Shown here in pieces: positions 16,618 through 25,112 of a stretch of DNA of 64,000 nt. The first letter of the stretch is position 1. Each line of letters starts with the position of its first letter. The translations under genes and the position numbers were made by a program. The stretch is from JBCBGF01 sp038526915 (lineage in GTDB: Bacteria > Pseudomonadota > Alphaproteobacteria > Rhodobacterales > Rhodobacteraceae). The stretch covers positions 1,064,272 through 1,128,271 of the forward strand of contig JBCBGF010000001.1 of assembly GCA_038526915.1 (NCBI GenBank). The letters are read 5' to 3'. The notes below the pieces were generated by a model. The model did not search any database and was not told the origin of the DNA. It worked only from the letters and a program-made list of their open reading frames with translations.

Positions 16618-17783
16618 CACAGCACCTCGTGAAGCGGGCGGCGTTCGCGTTTGCGTTGCAACTCATAGTGACCAAGCGTTGTCCATCCCACAAGACTGGT
16701 CTCAACCGGGTCGGCGCGAAACGATTTGCGCAGGGCCTCTTCCAAGGTCCGGCGGTCCTTCTTTGGCATGGGTGCGAAGTCGATAACGATCTGGCCGCCC
16801 AAGCCGCGCAGGCGCAATTGGCGCGGCAACTCGCGGGCGGCGCTGAGGTTGGCTTTCAGCCCGGCGGCGGGCGAGAAATCAGCCCCTGTGTTCACATCGA
16901 TCGCGATCAAGGCCCGGGTGGGCTCAATGGTCATCGAGCCGTTGGAGAATTCGATGCCGGGTGACGCCAAACCGTTGAGGCAGGTGCACACGCCGAGGCT
17001 TTCCAACGGGTCCTCTGTGCGCTCGATGTGGTTGGTCATCGCCCTGTCGCCCCAAAGGTGCGTGGTTCCACCGCGCACCGCCTCAGCTGGCGGTGATGTG
17101 GTGACGCGAGGATCAATGATCAGCGCATCCGGCGCCTGTCCAAGCCACTCCACCTCGATGTCGGAGGTCAGAATACCCGCCTTTGCGAGCCATCCAGATT
17201 CGAGATTATTTGCGGCCGTCTCAATTGCGCACCATGTGGTGTAGAGTTCGGTGACCTCAGTAACGATGCCATCCGTCGGTGCGCCCTCGGCAGAGGTTCG
17301 GATGATGGCGCCCAGATCCGTGACCGCTGCGTTGCTATGAGCCTGCGCGGCGAGAGTGTCGGTCACGATCGCAATCAACCGCTCGCGCTCGGACGCTTCG
17401 GTCAGCTTTCGGGACGCGTTGATCCCCGGTGCGCCTGGGGTCAGGATCACGCGGGGGCCCTTGATCAGGATGTTACTGCGCACAGGCAGGGCTTTGCCGG
17501 GCTCTGCGTGACCGGCCACCTGCACGGGCAAGCGATCCCCCTGTCTCAAGCCCTTAGCGACGCGCAAAAACCCTTGCAGACCGTGTGGCAGATCACAGAA
17601 TGCGCCCTTTCCATTCGGCAAAACCCGGGCAATCGTTCCAAACGACACCATCCCAACTTCTGGATGCGTTCTGTAGCGGTCAGGGGCTTCGATCCTCAGA
17701 TCTTCTACCCGCCCATCACATATAAGAGCACTGGCTCTCAGGCCGTCTTGCAACGGACCATAGGCGATCACGCGCCCTTTCAC
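16617..17783 (-). CDS. rng: Ribonuclease E/G family protein
   Basis: 388 aa. An endoribonuclease with an N-terminal S1-like region (VGMVSFGTIARVLPNGKGAFCDL) and the catalytic DNase I-like core with IAIDVNTGADF and GGQIVIDFAPM, which hold the magnesium-binding aspartates of RNase G/E. It is shorter than RNase G (~490 aa), because the family's zinc-link and small C-terminal domain are reduced; this compact form is common in this group next to maf and yacG. It overlaps maf by 4 bases (ATGA). A full-length RNase E would have a long disordered C-terminus, absent here. Confidence 0.85.
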   Translation of the reverse strand: MKGRVIAYGPLQDGLRASALICDGRVEDLRIEAPDRYRTHPEVGMVSFGTIARVLPNGKGAFCDLPHGLQGFLRVAKGLRQGDRLPVQVAGHAEPGKALPVRSNILIKGPRVILTPGAPGINASRKLTEASERERLIAIVTDTLAAQAHSNAAVTDLGAIIRTSAEGAPTDGIVTEVTELYTTWCAIETAANNLESGWLAKAGILTSDIEVEWLGQAPDALIIDPRVTTSPPAEAVRGGTTHLWGDRAMTNHIERTEDPLESLGVCTCLNGLASPGIEFSNGSMTIEPTRALIAIDVNTGADFSPAAGLKANLSAARELPRQLRLRGLGGQIVIDFAPMPKKDRRTLEEALRKSFRADPVETSLVGWTTLGHYELQRKRERRPLHEVL

Positions 17784-18352
17784 GCGGGCCGGACCGTATA
17801 TCCAGCCGCGCGGAGGAGCGTCGCTGTCTCAAACAGTGGCAAGCCCATCACCGCACTGTAGGACCCTTGGATCCAAGGGATGAATGCTGCCGCCGGACCC
17901 TGGATCGCGTAAGCGCCCGCCTTGCCGTCCCAGTCACCGGTGTCGAGGTAGGTCTCTATCTCGTCCTCCGACAGCGGCTTGATTTTCACTGTCGTTATAA
18001 CGTCGCGCAGCCAGGCGTGACTGCGGGTTTTTACGGCAACGGCGGTGATCACGCGGTGCCGTCGACCGGATAGAAGCCGGAGAAAGGCTGCCGCCTCTGC
18101 GCGTCCCTCAGGTTTTCCTAGAACGCGGCGGCCTACGGCAACGGTGGTGTCCGAGGTAAGCAGAATCTCGTCGTCGCCTATGGGCAGCGCCTCAGACTTT
18201 TCGCGCGCCATACGGGCGCAATAGGGGCGCGGCAGCTCTCCTGCTGCCGGGGTTTCATCGATATCGGCGGGGCGGATGGCATCCGGAGCAATGCCCAATT
18301 GCGCCAGCAGTTCCTGCCGTCGCGGGCTCGCCGATCCGAGGATAAGCTTCAC
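17780..18352 (-). CDS. maf: Maf-family nucleotide pyrophosphatase
   Basis: 190 aa. It starts LILGSASPRRQELL, the classic SxSPRR substrate loop, and has LLTSDTTVAVGRRVLGKPEG with the catalytic Asp, then TGDWDGKAGAYAIQG near the end. Known: house-cleaning pyrophosphatases that hydrolyse m7GTP, dTTP or UTP-like nucleotides. It follows infA immediately and overlaps the RNase gene. Which nucleotide is preferred cannot be read from the sequence. Confidence 0.92.
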   Translation of the reverse strand: MKLILGSASPRRQELLAQLGIAPDAIRPADIDETPAAGELPRPYCARMAREKSEALPIGDDEILLTSDTTVAVGRRVLGKPEGRAEAAAFLRLLSGRRHRVITAVAVKTRSHAWLRDVITTVKIKPLSEDEIETYLDTGDWDGKAGAYAIQGPAAAFIPWIQGSYSAVMGLPLFETATLLRAAGYTVRPA

Positions 18353-18571
18353 TTATTTGAAGCGGTAATTGATACGCCCTTTTGTCAGGTCGTAGGGCGT
18401 CATCTCCACCTGAACCTTGTCGCCAGCCAGAACGCGGATGCGGTTCTTGCGCATCTTTCCTGCCGTATGTGCAATGATTTCATGGCCGTTTTCCAGCTCG
18501 ACCCTGAATGTCGCATTCGGCAGGAGTTCCTTCACGACACCGGGGAATTCGAGCAGTTCTTCCTTGGCCAT
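18353..18571 (-). CDS. infA: Translation initiation factor IF-1
   Basis: 72 aa from ATG 18571 (MAKEELLEFPG). A complete S1/OB fold with the hallmark GHEIIAHTAGKMRKNRIRVLAGD and MTPYDLTKGRINYR end. The extension to 18691 in the same frame is rejected because IF-1 always begins at this point. It binds the 30S A site during initiation. It is the first gene of the infA-maf-rng-yacG run; the 242 bases upstream (to 18813) hold no gene and should contain its promoter. Confidence 0.97.
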   Translation of the reverse strand: MAKEELLEFPGVVKELLPNATFRVELENGHEIIAHTAGKMRKNRIRVLAGDKVQVEMTPYDLTKGRINYRFK

Positions 18572-18813
18572 GTTGTCTCCATTGCAATCACCCGGCTCAC
18601 TCCGGGCGCTGCTTAAATGAGGGCATAGGCCGTGTTTTTCAAGCGGAATATGCGATCTGGTGCGTGCAGGACCAGAAACTGCGCGCTGCAAAGAGCCAGA
18701 TCGCCTGTGCAGTTTGGCGGGCGCTTTTCTTTTAGCGTAGCGGTGTCTTTAGCCTTCCATACACCGGCCCGGGTGCTGGGCTCTCGCGGTAGCGGGCAAG
18801 GGTTGAGCGATGC

Positions 18814-19275
18814 CTAAGCTTCGGCTGTGGCCGGCCCAAAGCGATCAAGCAGACGTCGTTTTATCTGGTCGCGGGCTTCGCGAAAGCTAGTCAGCTTTTC
18901 TTCACGCGTCTCGCCCAGCCCAGTCGGGTCGAGTATCGGCCAGTACTCCACATCGAGATGAAAAAACCGCGTCAGCTCCAGCGCCTTGCGCTGCGATGCC
19001 GGTGAGAGGGCGACCACCAGGTCGAACCCGGAAAGATCATCGCCCCATTGCTCCATCTCATCAAACGACCGCGAGCGATGACGGTGCAGTTCCACGCCGA
19101 TTTCGTCGCAGACAGCGATTGAGAAGCCATCGATCTCAAGATCGCTTTTCACGCCCGCGGATTGAACATAGGCGCGCTGGCCATAGAGCTTTTTCATAAG
19201 CCCTTCGGCCATGGGCGAGCGCACGGCATTGTGGTCACAGCAAAACAGGATTGACTGGGGAAAGGGCCCGGTCAC
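18814..19275 (-). CDS. Low molecular weight phosphotyrosine phosphatase-like protein
   Basis: 153 aa. The P-loop CCDHNAVRSP fits CX5R(S/T), and a DPTG acid loop (general acid Asp) lies near residue 120, as in LMW-PTPases and arsenate reductases of the ArsC thioredoxin-coupled type. The arsenate-reductase resolving cysteines are not evident, so phosphatase activity is more likely. One base from the UPF0262 gene; part of the hisD run. Confidence 0.8.
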   Translation of the reverse strand: MTGPFPQSILFCCDHNAVRSPMAEGLMKKLYGQRAYVQSAGVKSDLEIDGFSIAVCDEIGVELHRHRSRSFDEMEQWGDDLSGFDLVVALSPASQRKALELTRFFHLDVEYWPILDPTGLGETREEKLTSFREARDQIKRRLLDRFGPATAEA

Positions 19276-19276
19276 C

Positions 19277-19759
19277 TCAACCCCCGAAGTGCAACACGCA
19301 GATCAAGGTGAACAGGCGCCGCGCTGTGTCGATATCCACGTCCGCTTTGCCCTCCAGCCGTTCCTGAAGAACCCGCGCACCTTCATTGTGGATCCCGCGA
19401 CGGGCCATATCGATGGCCTCGATCTGACTGGGCGGCAGCTTCTTCACGGCGTCAAAGTAGCTTTCGCAGATCTGGAAGTAGTCTTTCACCACCTGTCGGA
19501 ACGGCCCAAGTGACAGATGAAATTCCGCCGCGGGATTTTCGTCCTCGGTCTGTACGTCAAACACCAAACGCTTCTCACGGATGGCAAGCATCAGGCGATA
19601 TGGCCCCGCAGGCACATCGCGCTCGTCGCGTGCCGGTAGGACAAAGCTATTGTCTTCCAGCAAGTCAAAGATCGCCACTTTCCGCTCTTGCTCGATCTCG
19701 GGCGTGGGCGGGGGCAGGGCGCTGTCGTCAATCGCGATATGGCATATGCGGGCGGTCAC
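19277..19759 (-). CDS. UPF0262 family protein
   Basis: 160 aa. Recognised as UPF0262 by its start (ICHIAIDDSALP), the LVFDV strand followed by DYFQICESYFDAV, and the end TARRLFTLICVLHF. Function unknown. Typically found between hisD and a small phosphatase in Rhodobacterales and related alphaproteobacteria, as here. It overlaps hisD by 4 bases. Confidence 0.88.
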   Translation of the reverse strand: MTARICHIAIDDSALPPPTPEIEQERKVAIFDLLEDNSFVLPARDERDVPAGPYRLMLAIREKRLVFDVQTEDENPAAEFHLSLGPFRQVVKDYFQICESYFDAVKKLPPSQIEAIDMARRGIHNEGARVLQERLEGKADVDIDTARRLFTLICVLHFGG

Positions 19760-21066
19760 TTTGGGGCCTCGTTCAACTTGTCCAACCGGGCACGCACGCT
19801 CAGCCCATGCGCCTCAAGGCTTTCCGATTGCGCAAGCGTCTCGGCCGCAGGACCGATTGCCTTCAACGCGGCGGGCGTCATCTGCGCCAGCGTCGTGCGT
19901 TTGACAAAGTCCATCACAGACAACCCGCTGGAAAACCTGGCCGACCGCGCCGTGGGCAACACGTGGTTCGGGCCGCCGATATAGTCGCCAATGGCCTCGG
20001 GCGTCCACTGGCCCAGGAAAATCGCGCCTGCATGTTCGATCTTCGCGGACAATGCTTGGGGATCGGCCACACAAAGCTCCAAATGCTCAGGCGCAATGCG
20101 GTTGCTCAGCGCTGCCGCCTCATCCAGATCCCTAACAGTAACAATCGCTCCAAAGTCCCGCCAACTCGCGCCGGCAATCTTGCGGCGCTCAAGGACCTCA
20201 AGTCGCTTGTCCACAGCCGCCGCGACCTTTCTTGCGAGGTCGGGGCTGTCGGTGATCAGGATGGATTGTGCGCTCTCATCGTGCTCGGCCTGGCTCAGCA
20301 AATCGATGGCAATCCAGTCCGGATCATTGTCTTCGTCCGCGATAACCAGGATCTCGGACGGACCAGCGATCATGTCGATGCCGACCTGCCCGAACACCCG
20401 GCGTTTGGCGGCAGCAACGAAGGCGTTGCCCGGCCCCGTGATCTTGTCCACCGGCGCAATGGTTTCCGTCCCGTAGGCCAAAGCCGCAATCGCCTGCGCG
20501 CCACCGATGCGGTAGATCTCGGACACGCCCGACAGCTTTGCGGCCAGCAGGACAAGGGGATTGGCTTGGCCTTCAGGCGTCGGTGCGCAGATCGCGAGTC
20601 TCGGAACGCCAGCCACTTGCGCAGGGATGGCATTCATCAAGACAGACGAAGGGTAAGAGGCGAGGCCACCGGGCACGTACAGCCCCGCCGCGCCCACCGG
20701 GCCCCAGCGCCAGCCTAGCGTCGCACCGGTGTCATCCGTCCAAGACGCGTCTTCGGGCATCTGTCGTGCGTGATAGCTGCGGATGCGTTTAGCCGCCAAT
20801 TCCAGGGCTGCGCGCTCATCCGCGGGGACACGGGCGCAATGCTCCTCAATTTCGTCGGCACTAAAGGCCAGCGTTTCAGGCGTCAGCGTGGTGCGGTCAA
20901 ATCGCTCCGTCAGCTCGATCACCGCCGCGTCACCCCGGGTGCGCACGTCTGCGATGATGTCGGCCACAACCGCATCGACATCCGGCGAATCCTCACGCTT
21001 CATCGTCAGCAGCGCATTGAATCGCGCCTGGAAATCACTGTCTTGGCTATCGAGAAACTGTGGCAT
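19756..21066 (-). CDS. hisD: Histidinol dehydrogenase
   Basis: 436 aa. Oxidises L-histidinol to L-histidine with two NAD+, the last two steps of histidine synthesis. The start at the second of two adjacent ATGs (21066) is chosen for its spacing to CAGGAG. Motifs: GLYVPGG nucleotide loop, GGAQAIAALAYGT, the GPGNAFVAAAKR segment, the MIAGPSEILVIAD zinc/active site with AEHDESAQ, and the EHLELCV zinc ligands. Length is normal. Neighbours belong to other pathways; no other his gene is in the window. Confidence 0.96.
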   Translation of the reverse strand: MPQFLDSQDSDFQARFNALLTMKREDSPDVDAVVADIIADVRTRGDAAVIELTERFDRTTLTPETLAFSADEIEEHCARVPADERAALELAAKRIRSYHARQMPEDASWTDDTGATLGWRWGPVGAAGLYVPGGLASYPSSVLMNAIPAQVAGVPRLAICAPTPEGQANPLVLLAAKLSGVSEIYRIGGAQAIAALAYGTETIAPVDKITGPGNAFVAAAKRRVFGQVGIDMIAGPSEILVIADEDNDPDWIAIDLLSQAEHDESAQSILITDSPDLARKVAAAVDKRLEVLERRKIAGASWRDFGAIVTVRDLDEAAALSNRIAPEHLELCVADPQALSAKIEHAGAIFLGQWTPEAIGDYIGGPNHVLPTARSARFSSGLSVMDFVKRTTLAQMTPAALKAIGPAAETLAQSESLEAHGLSVRARLDKLNEAPK

Positions 21067-21131
21067 CATATGCTCCTGACGCCCCACATACCCATGACAT
21101 CCCGCGGCCTCAACCTATCAGATCGGACGGG

Positions 21132-21611
21132 TCAGTCGGGATGCGTAGGGGCTTTGTCGGACCGAGCCAGATACGGCCGCGTGACATCGGCAAGCGTCAC
21201 CTCCAACGCCTCGACATCAATGCCGATGGCCCCATCGCCTGCCAGCGTCAGCGTCAAACGACCGGTGCCATCATCGCCGGGGGTGAACGCGATTGAAAGT
21301 AGCGACAGAACGGTCTCACTCTCTGATCGGTCGATGCCTTGGGTTGCAACGTGCAAGACATCTTCGATGGTCAGCACGGACTGAACGCGCTCATAAGGTG
21401 TGCGCCGCTGTTCTGCCACCGCCGCATCCTCCCATCGAAAACGGTTGAGCAAGATCGCAAAGCGCCGTTCGCGACGTCGCCACGTCATCTCAGAGATCGG
21501 AAAGATGCTGTCTTGCGTCACGGATGACACAACTTGCAGGTCTTCCACATCAAACGCACGCAGCCGAAGCGGCCTTTCGGCACCATCTTCAAAGCGGGCA
21601 TCGTCGGTCAT
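21132..21611 (-). CDS. DUF2948 family protein
   Basis: 159 aa. Matches the alphaproteobacterial DUF2948 group by its start LRLRAFDVEDLQVVSSVTQD, WRRRERRFAILLNRFRWE, and the C-terminal GDGAIGIDVEAL. Function unknown. It overlaps murA by 4 bases (ATGA) and lies between murA and hisD, the usual order. Confidence 0.88.
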   Translation of the reverse strand: MTDDARFEDGAERPLRLRAFDVEDLQVVSSVTQDSIFPISEMTWRRRERRFAILLNRFRWEDAAVAEQRRTPYERVQSVLTIEDVLHVATQGIDRSESETVLSLLSIAFTPGDDGTGRLTLTLAGDGAIGIDVEALEVTLADVTRPYLARSDKAPTHPD

Positions 21612-22876
21612 GAGCCCGGCACCCTTTCAATCGTTGCGCCGCAGGCCGACAGCTTTTCTTCCACCCGCTCATAGCCGCGGTCGAGGTGGTAGACACGGTT
21701 CACGCGCGTGTCCCCTTCTGCAGCCAGCCCGGCAAGGATTAGCGACACACTCGCCCGCAGGTCCGTCGCCATGACAGGCGCCCCCTTCAACCGCTCAACC
21801 CCTGTAACCGTCGCTGTGCCGCCCTGAACGTCGATCTGTGCGCCCATCCGCATCAGTTCGGGGGCATGCATGAACCGGTTCTCAAAAATGGTCTCTTCCA
21901 GTTTGCTGACCCCGTCGGCCGTACAGAGCAGCGCCATCATCTGGGCCTGCAAATCGGTCGGAAAACCGGGAAACGGGGCCGTCGCGACATCAACCGCCCG
22001 GATCCGCCCGTTCTTTTGCGCGACCTTCAAACCGCGCGGCGTCTCCTCGACCGAGATACCGGCCGCATCCAGTCGTTCCGCAAAAGCCTCCACCAGCGCC
22101 AGCGTGCCGCCAAGGCACACAACCTCGCCACCGCAAATAGCCGGCGCGAGCATATAGGTGCCCAGTTCGATCCGGTCTGTGACAACCCGATGCGTGGCAC
22201 CGTGCAGCTGGTCAACACCCTGCACCGTTATCGTATCCGTGCCGGCCCCGTCGATCTGCGCGCCCATGGCCGTTAGGCACGCCGCAAGATCCACGATTTC
22301 GGGTTCGCGCGCAGCGTTTTTGAGCACACTTGTGCCCTTCGCAAGTGTTGCCGCCATCAGGACATTCTCGGTCGCGCCGACAGAGACGAACGGAAATGTG
22401 ACGGTGCCCCCCGTCAGTCCGTTTGGTGCCGAGGCATGAACATACCCATCGCGCAAATCAAGCTCCGCCCCCAGCGCCTCAAGCCCCTGCAGGTGCAGGT
22501 CCACCGGGCGCGCACCAATCGCGCATCCCCCCGGCAGCGACACGATGGCCTGGCCATACCGTGCCAACAGCGGCCCCAGAACCAGGATCGACGCGCGCAT
22601 CTTGCGCACGATGTCGTATTCAGCCTTCTGGCTTGTCAGATCATGGGACGACAAGGCGATCACGCGCCCGTCCTGTAGGGCCGAAACCTCTGCGCCTAGG
22701 GACTGCAACAGGGTCGTCATCGTCTGGATGTCTGACAGGCGCGGGGCATTGGTCAGCGTCAGTGGATCATCTGTCAGCAACGTCGCGGGCATCAGCGTCA
22801 GACACGCATTCTTCGCCCCCGCAATAGGAATATCGCCGCGAAGCTCTGCTCCGCCTGTCACCACAATGGAGTCCAT
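21608..22876 (-). CDS. murA: UDP-N-acetylglucosamine 1-carboxyvinyltransferase
   Basis: 422 aa. First committed step of peptidoglycan synthesis: enolpyruvyl transfer from PEP to UDP-GlcNAc. The N-terminus has GAKNACL with the substrate-binding Lys and Asn. The catalytic-loop region reads GGCAIGARPVDLHL; the family's reactive Cys sits in this GGC(A/T)IG context. The inside-out alpha/beta barrel repeats are complete, as is the PTDLQAQMMALL segment. Cys present, so fosfomycin-sensitive type. First large gene of the murA-hisD run. Confidence 0.96.
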   Translation of the reverse strand: MDSIVVTGGAELRGDIPIAGAKNACLTLMPATLLTDDPLTLTNAPRLSDIQTMTTLLQSLGAEVSALQDGRVIALSSHDLTSQKAEYDIVRKMRASILVLGPLLARYGQAIVSLPGGCAIGARPVDLHLQGLEALGAELDLRDGYVHASAPNGLTGGTVTFPFVSVGATENVLMAATLAKGTSVLKNAAREPEIVDLAACLTAMGAQIDGAGTDTITVQGVDQLHGATHRVVTDRIELGTYMLAPAICGGEVVCLGGTLALVEAFAERLDAAGISVEETPRGLKVAQKNGRIRAVDVATAPFPGFPTDLQAQMMALLCTADGVSKLEETIFENRFMHAPELMRMGAQIDVQGGTATVTGVERLKGAPVMATDLRASVSLILAGLAAEGDTRVNRVYHLDRGYERVEEKLSACGATIERVPGS

Positions 22877-22885
22877 CTGCCTGCC

Positions 22886-23023
22886 TCAGTTCTTTCCGGT
22901 GTCTTTTCTGGCGCGCGCTTGGGCTTTGCGGCGTTGAAGATTCGCTTTCAACGCAGCCTTAAGCCGGTCTTCCCGACCATTTTGCCCTTTCGGCGCACCA
23001 GATTTGCCGGTGGTTTTGTTCAT
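22886..23023 (-). CDS. Small basic hypothetical protein
   Basis: 45 aa, starting MNKTTGKSGAPKG and rich in Lys/Arg/Gln, with no hydrophobic segment. Nine bases separate it from murA. I recall similar small basic ORFs before murA in Rhodobacterales, but the call rests mainly on frame, composition and spacing. It could bind RNA or the ribosome; this is a guess. Confidence 0.55.
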   Translation of the reverse strand: MNKTTGKSGAPKGQNGREDRLKAALKANLQRRKAQARARKDTGKN

Positions 23024-23107
23024 GGGACGTCTTTATCCCACCAATGGCAAACGGTCCAGAATGGGCTTGCGCGACAGGGGTTTTGACCGTATCTCCCGCG
23101 CCATCGT

Positions 23108-23182
23108 GCTGCTGTAGCTCAGTGGTAGAGCGCACCCTTGGTAAGGGTGAGGTCGGGAGTTCAATCCTCCCCAGCAGCACCA
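23108..23182 (+). tRNA. tRNA-Thr (GGT)
   Basis: 75 nt with encoded CCA. Acceptor GCTGCTG pairs with CAGCAGC, D arm TAGCTCAGTGGT, anticodon stem ACCCT/AGGGT around loop TTGGTAA (GGT), and T arm GGGAGTTCAATCCTCCC. The usual A box and T-loop bases are present. It is divergent from the small gene preceding murA. Confidence 0.96.
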
Positions 23183-23311
23183 TTCCGCATAGATCTAGAA
23201 AGACACGACAGCGACCCGGCCAAAAATCCAGGGTGCGCTAGGGTGCTGCAACGCTGTCGGACAGCGCATGTACTGCAGCCCGCACATCAAACGTCTCTGG
23301 GAATGGCGACC

Positions 23312-23425
23312 CTAAAACCGGCCAATCGAGAACAGGATATAGTTCATTGAGGCTTCCGCCTGCAGGATACAGAAGGCGATCGTGAAGATCCCGCCAATCA
23401 CCAACATATTCGCACCCGTCGGCAT
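23312..23425 (-). CDS. Possible small single-pass membrane protein
   Basis: 37 aa from ATG 23425, with AGGAAG about 10 bases upstream. The centre (MLVIGGIFTIAFCILQA) is a single hydrophobic helix. No family recognised. The longer frame to 23548 has a different, unlikely N-terminus. Support is limited to composition and RBS. Confidence 0.35.
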   Translation of the reverse strand: MPTGANMLVIGGIFTIAFCILQAEASMNYILFSIGRF

Positions 23426-23821
23426 CGCCCGGTCACTTCCTGTCTTTGGCCAGGGCAGGCGGCCGCAGCCGCCATGCCCAAAGCCAAGTCTTTGAAAACC
23501 GTCGCAACCTTGCGACAATCCATTTCGGGTCTGGTGGTACACACTCACTCGTTACGCGTCGAACGGCTCACACACAGCCGCATAGGACAACCACCTTCCG
23601 AAGCACTCGCACACACACAACACTTACAACACACTGCCGAAACGCGGCGAACTCGTTACTCCATCGAACATCAAACACACATGCTCGATGGGCCTGTTGT
23701 GACGCTGTTTACGATTCTCAACAATTAGTTAAGTCTTTCACGTGATGGCATTATCTTTCATCCGACGATGGATGATTTTTCATACATTCAACACAGAGAG
23801 CGGGAAGCCCAGCGTATCGGA
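23426..23821. other. Intergenic region with no clear gene
   Basis: About 400 bases between the small membrane ORF and the methylglyoxal-synthase fusion. It is rich in CACA-type low-complexity runs (about 23560-23680) and becomes AT-rich from 23690. Short frames exist but show no domain and no RBS. I see no hairpin terminator or tRNA in it. Confidence 0.4.
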
Positions 23822-24913
23822 TCACGCGGTGCCGCGACCTGCGTGAAGGCCCGCCGGCAAGCTGGCCACAAGCAGATCCGCGGCAGACGCGCTTAACGCG
23901 AGGGGCACATCGTGCAGAATCGCCAAACGGGTCAGCGCTTGCAGATCCACGTCACCGCCGTGGGGAATGGTCGGGTCCGCAAAAAACACCACCGCATCCA
24001 GATCCCCGGTTGCGACCAGTGCCCCGAGTTGCTGATCCCCGCCACGCGTACCGCGCTCAAGACGGCGGATGCGCAACTCCGGCGCCACCGCAGCCAGCGA
24101 CTTTCCGGTGCCACCCGTACAGATGACAGAATGGCCCGCCAGCGCAGCGCGGTGCCGTTGGAGCCACGCAACCAGATGCGACTTACGCGTGTCATGGGCG
24201 ACAAGGGCAATGCGGCGTGGGGCGCTTGACCGCAGCGTGGCGGCAGAAGCATGGCGCAAGATCGCCCGCACCTGAGCGGCAAATCCAGCGTCGTCAGGGT
24301 CGAACACGCCGTCCAGCGCGGCTGTTCCAACGGTGAACCCGGTGGCCCCGGCCTCGGCCGCCGCCATGATCCGTTCCGCACGGTCAATGCTTCCCGCCAT
24401 GATCACGGGTTTCGGCACAGCCTCGCAGACCTGGCGCATCAGGTCCGGCACATCGCCCGCATACCGGTACGCCAGCAAGTCCAGCCCGTGAACATGTTCG
24501 AGGTCCGCCAACCGTTTGGCCGACGTCACAATGTCCGCGGCAGAGCCTTCCAACACGCTGGGATGCCCAGTGATCCGCCCGGGAAACGGATAGTACCGAA
24601 CAGGGTGATCCCGCGTGATCTGGGTCACCGCCGCCGCCCGGGTGCCGCCAAGCAGACAATCCACGTCCAACTCAATGGCCGCGCGCGCCGATGCCAGTTC
24701 GCTGTCTTCATCGAGGCTGACAACCTCAAGATACGACCGTCCACCAGACGCTCGGATACGGTCGCCGATCGCCTTTAGGTCCGTCAGCGGAAGGCCCACG
24801 TCCTTAAATCCAATATGCCGGACACCGCCCTCCAACGCCTGTTCCAGCCGGTCGCGCGCATCCGGAATTGTCCGGTCGTTGGACGTCAGCATCAGGATAA
24901 AATCAAAGGCCAT
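23822..24913 (-). CDS. TIM-barrel domain fused to methylglyoxal synthase-like domain
   Basis: 363 aa from ATG 24913. Residues ~1-230 look like a phosphate-binding TIM barrel: HIGFKDVG, DCLLGGTRAA, then PVIMAGSID and GATGFTVGTAAL. The last ~130 residues match methylglyoxal synthase: ALVAHDTRKSHL, CTGGTGKSL, GTRGGDQQLGAL with the catalytic Asp, and FFADPTIPHGGDVDLQAL with the family His/Asp. Known: MgsA turns dihydroxyacetone phosphate into methylglyoxal. Inferred: the barrel acts on a related phosphorylated substrate or handles its product; the barrel's reaction is unknown. E. coli MgsA is a stand-alone protein of about 150 aa. Confidence 0.8.
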   Translation of the reverse strand: MAFDFILMLTSNDRTIPDARDRLEQALEGGVRHIGFKDVGLPLTDLKAIGDRIRASGGRSYLEVVSLDEDSELASARAAIELDVDCLLGGTRAAAVTQITRDHPVRYYPFPGRITGHPSVLEGSAADIVTSAKRLADLEHVHGLDLLAYRYAGDVPDLMRQVCEAVPKPVIMAGSIDRAERIMAAAEAGATGFTVGTAALDGVFDPDDAGFAAQVRAILRHASAATLRSSAPRRIALVAHDTRKSHLVAWLQRHRAALAGHSVICTGGTGKSLAAVAPELRIRRLERGTRGGDQQLGALVATGDLDAVVFFADPTIPHGGDVDLQALTRLAILHDVPLALSASAADLLVASLPAGLHAGRGTA

Positions 24914-25112
24914 AAACCACCCGTTATCTGGACGCCCGGGGCAGGGCACTGCAGCCGGTTGCTACATGAGTATGGGTGTGTGCGGCCTCTAGATGCAATG
25001 CGCCGGGTATCCGACCCCTTGCCCTTGTTTGATTATTGCCGGCGTTGGCGGCACGGTGCCATTTCTAAGCGGGCGATGTGTGCTTAAGGTCGGCTGGCAG
25101 TCGGGAGGGGGA

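Noticed and set aside
19510..20718. 402-aa plus-strand frame opposite hisD
   Set aside because: Arg-rich shadow; hisD on the other strand has all family motifs.
23426..23821. CA-rich stretch considered as a CRISPR or repeat array
   Set aside because: Repeats are irregular short CACA runs without constant spacing or conserved units.
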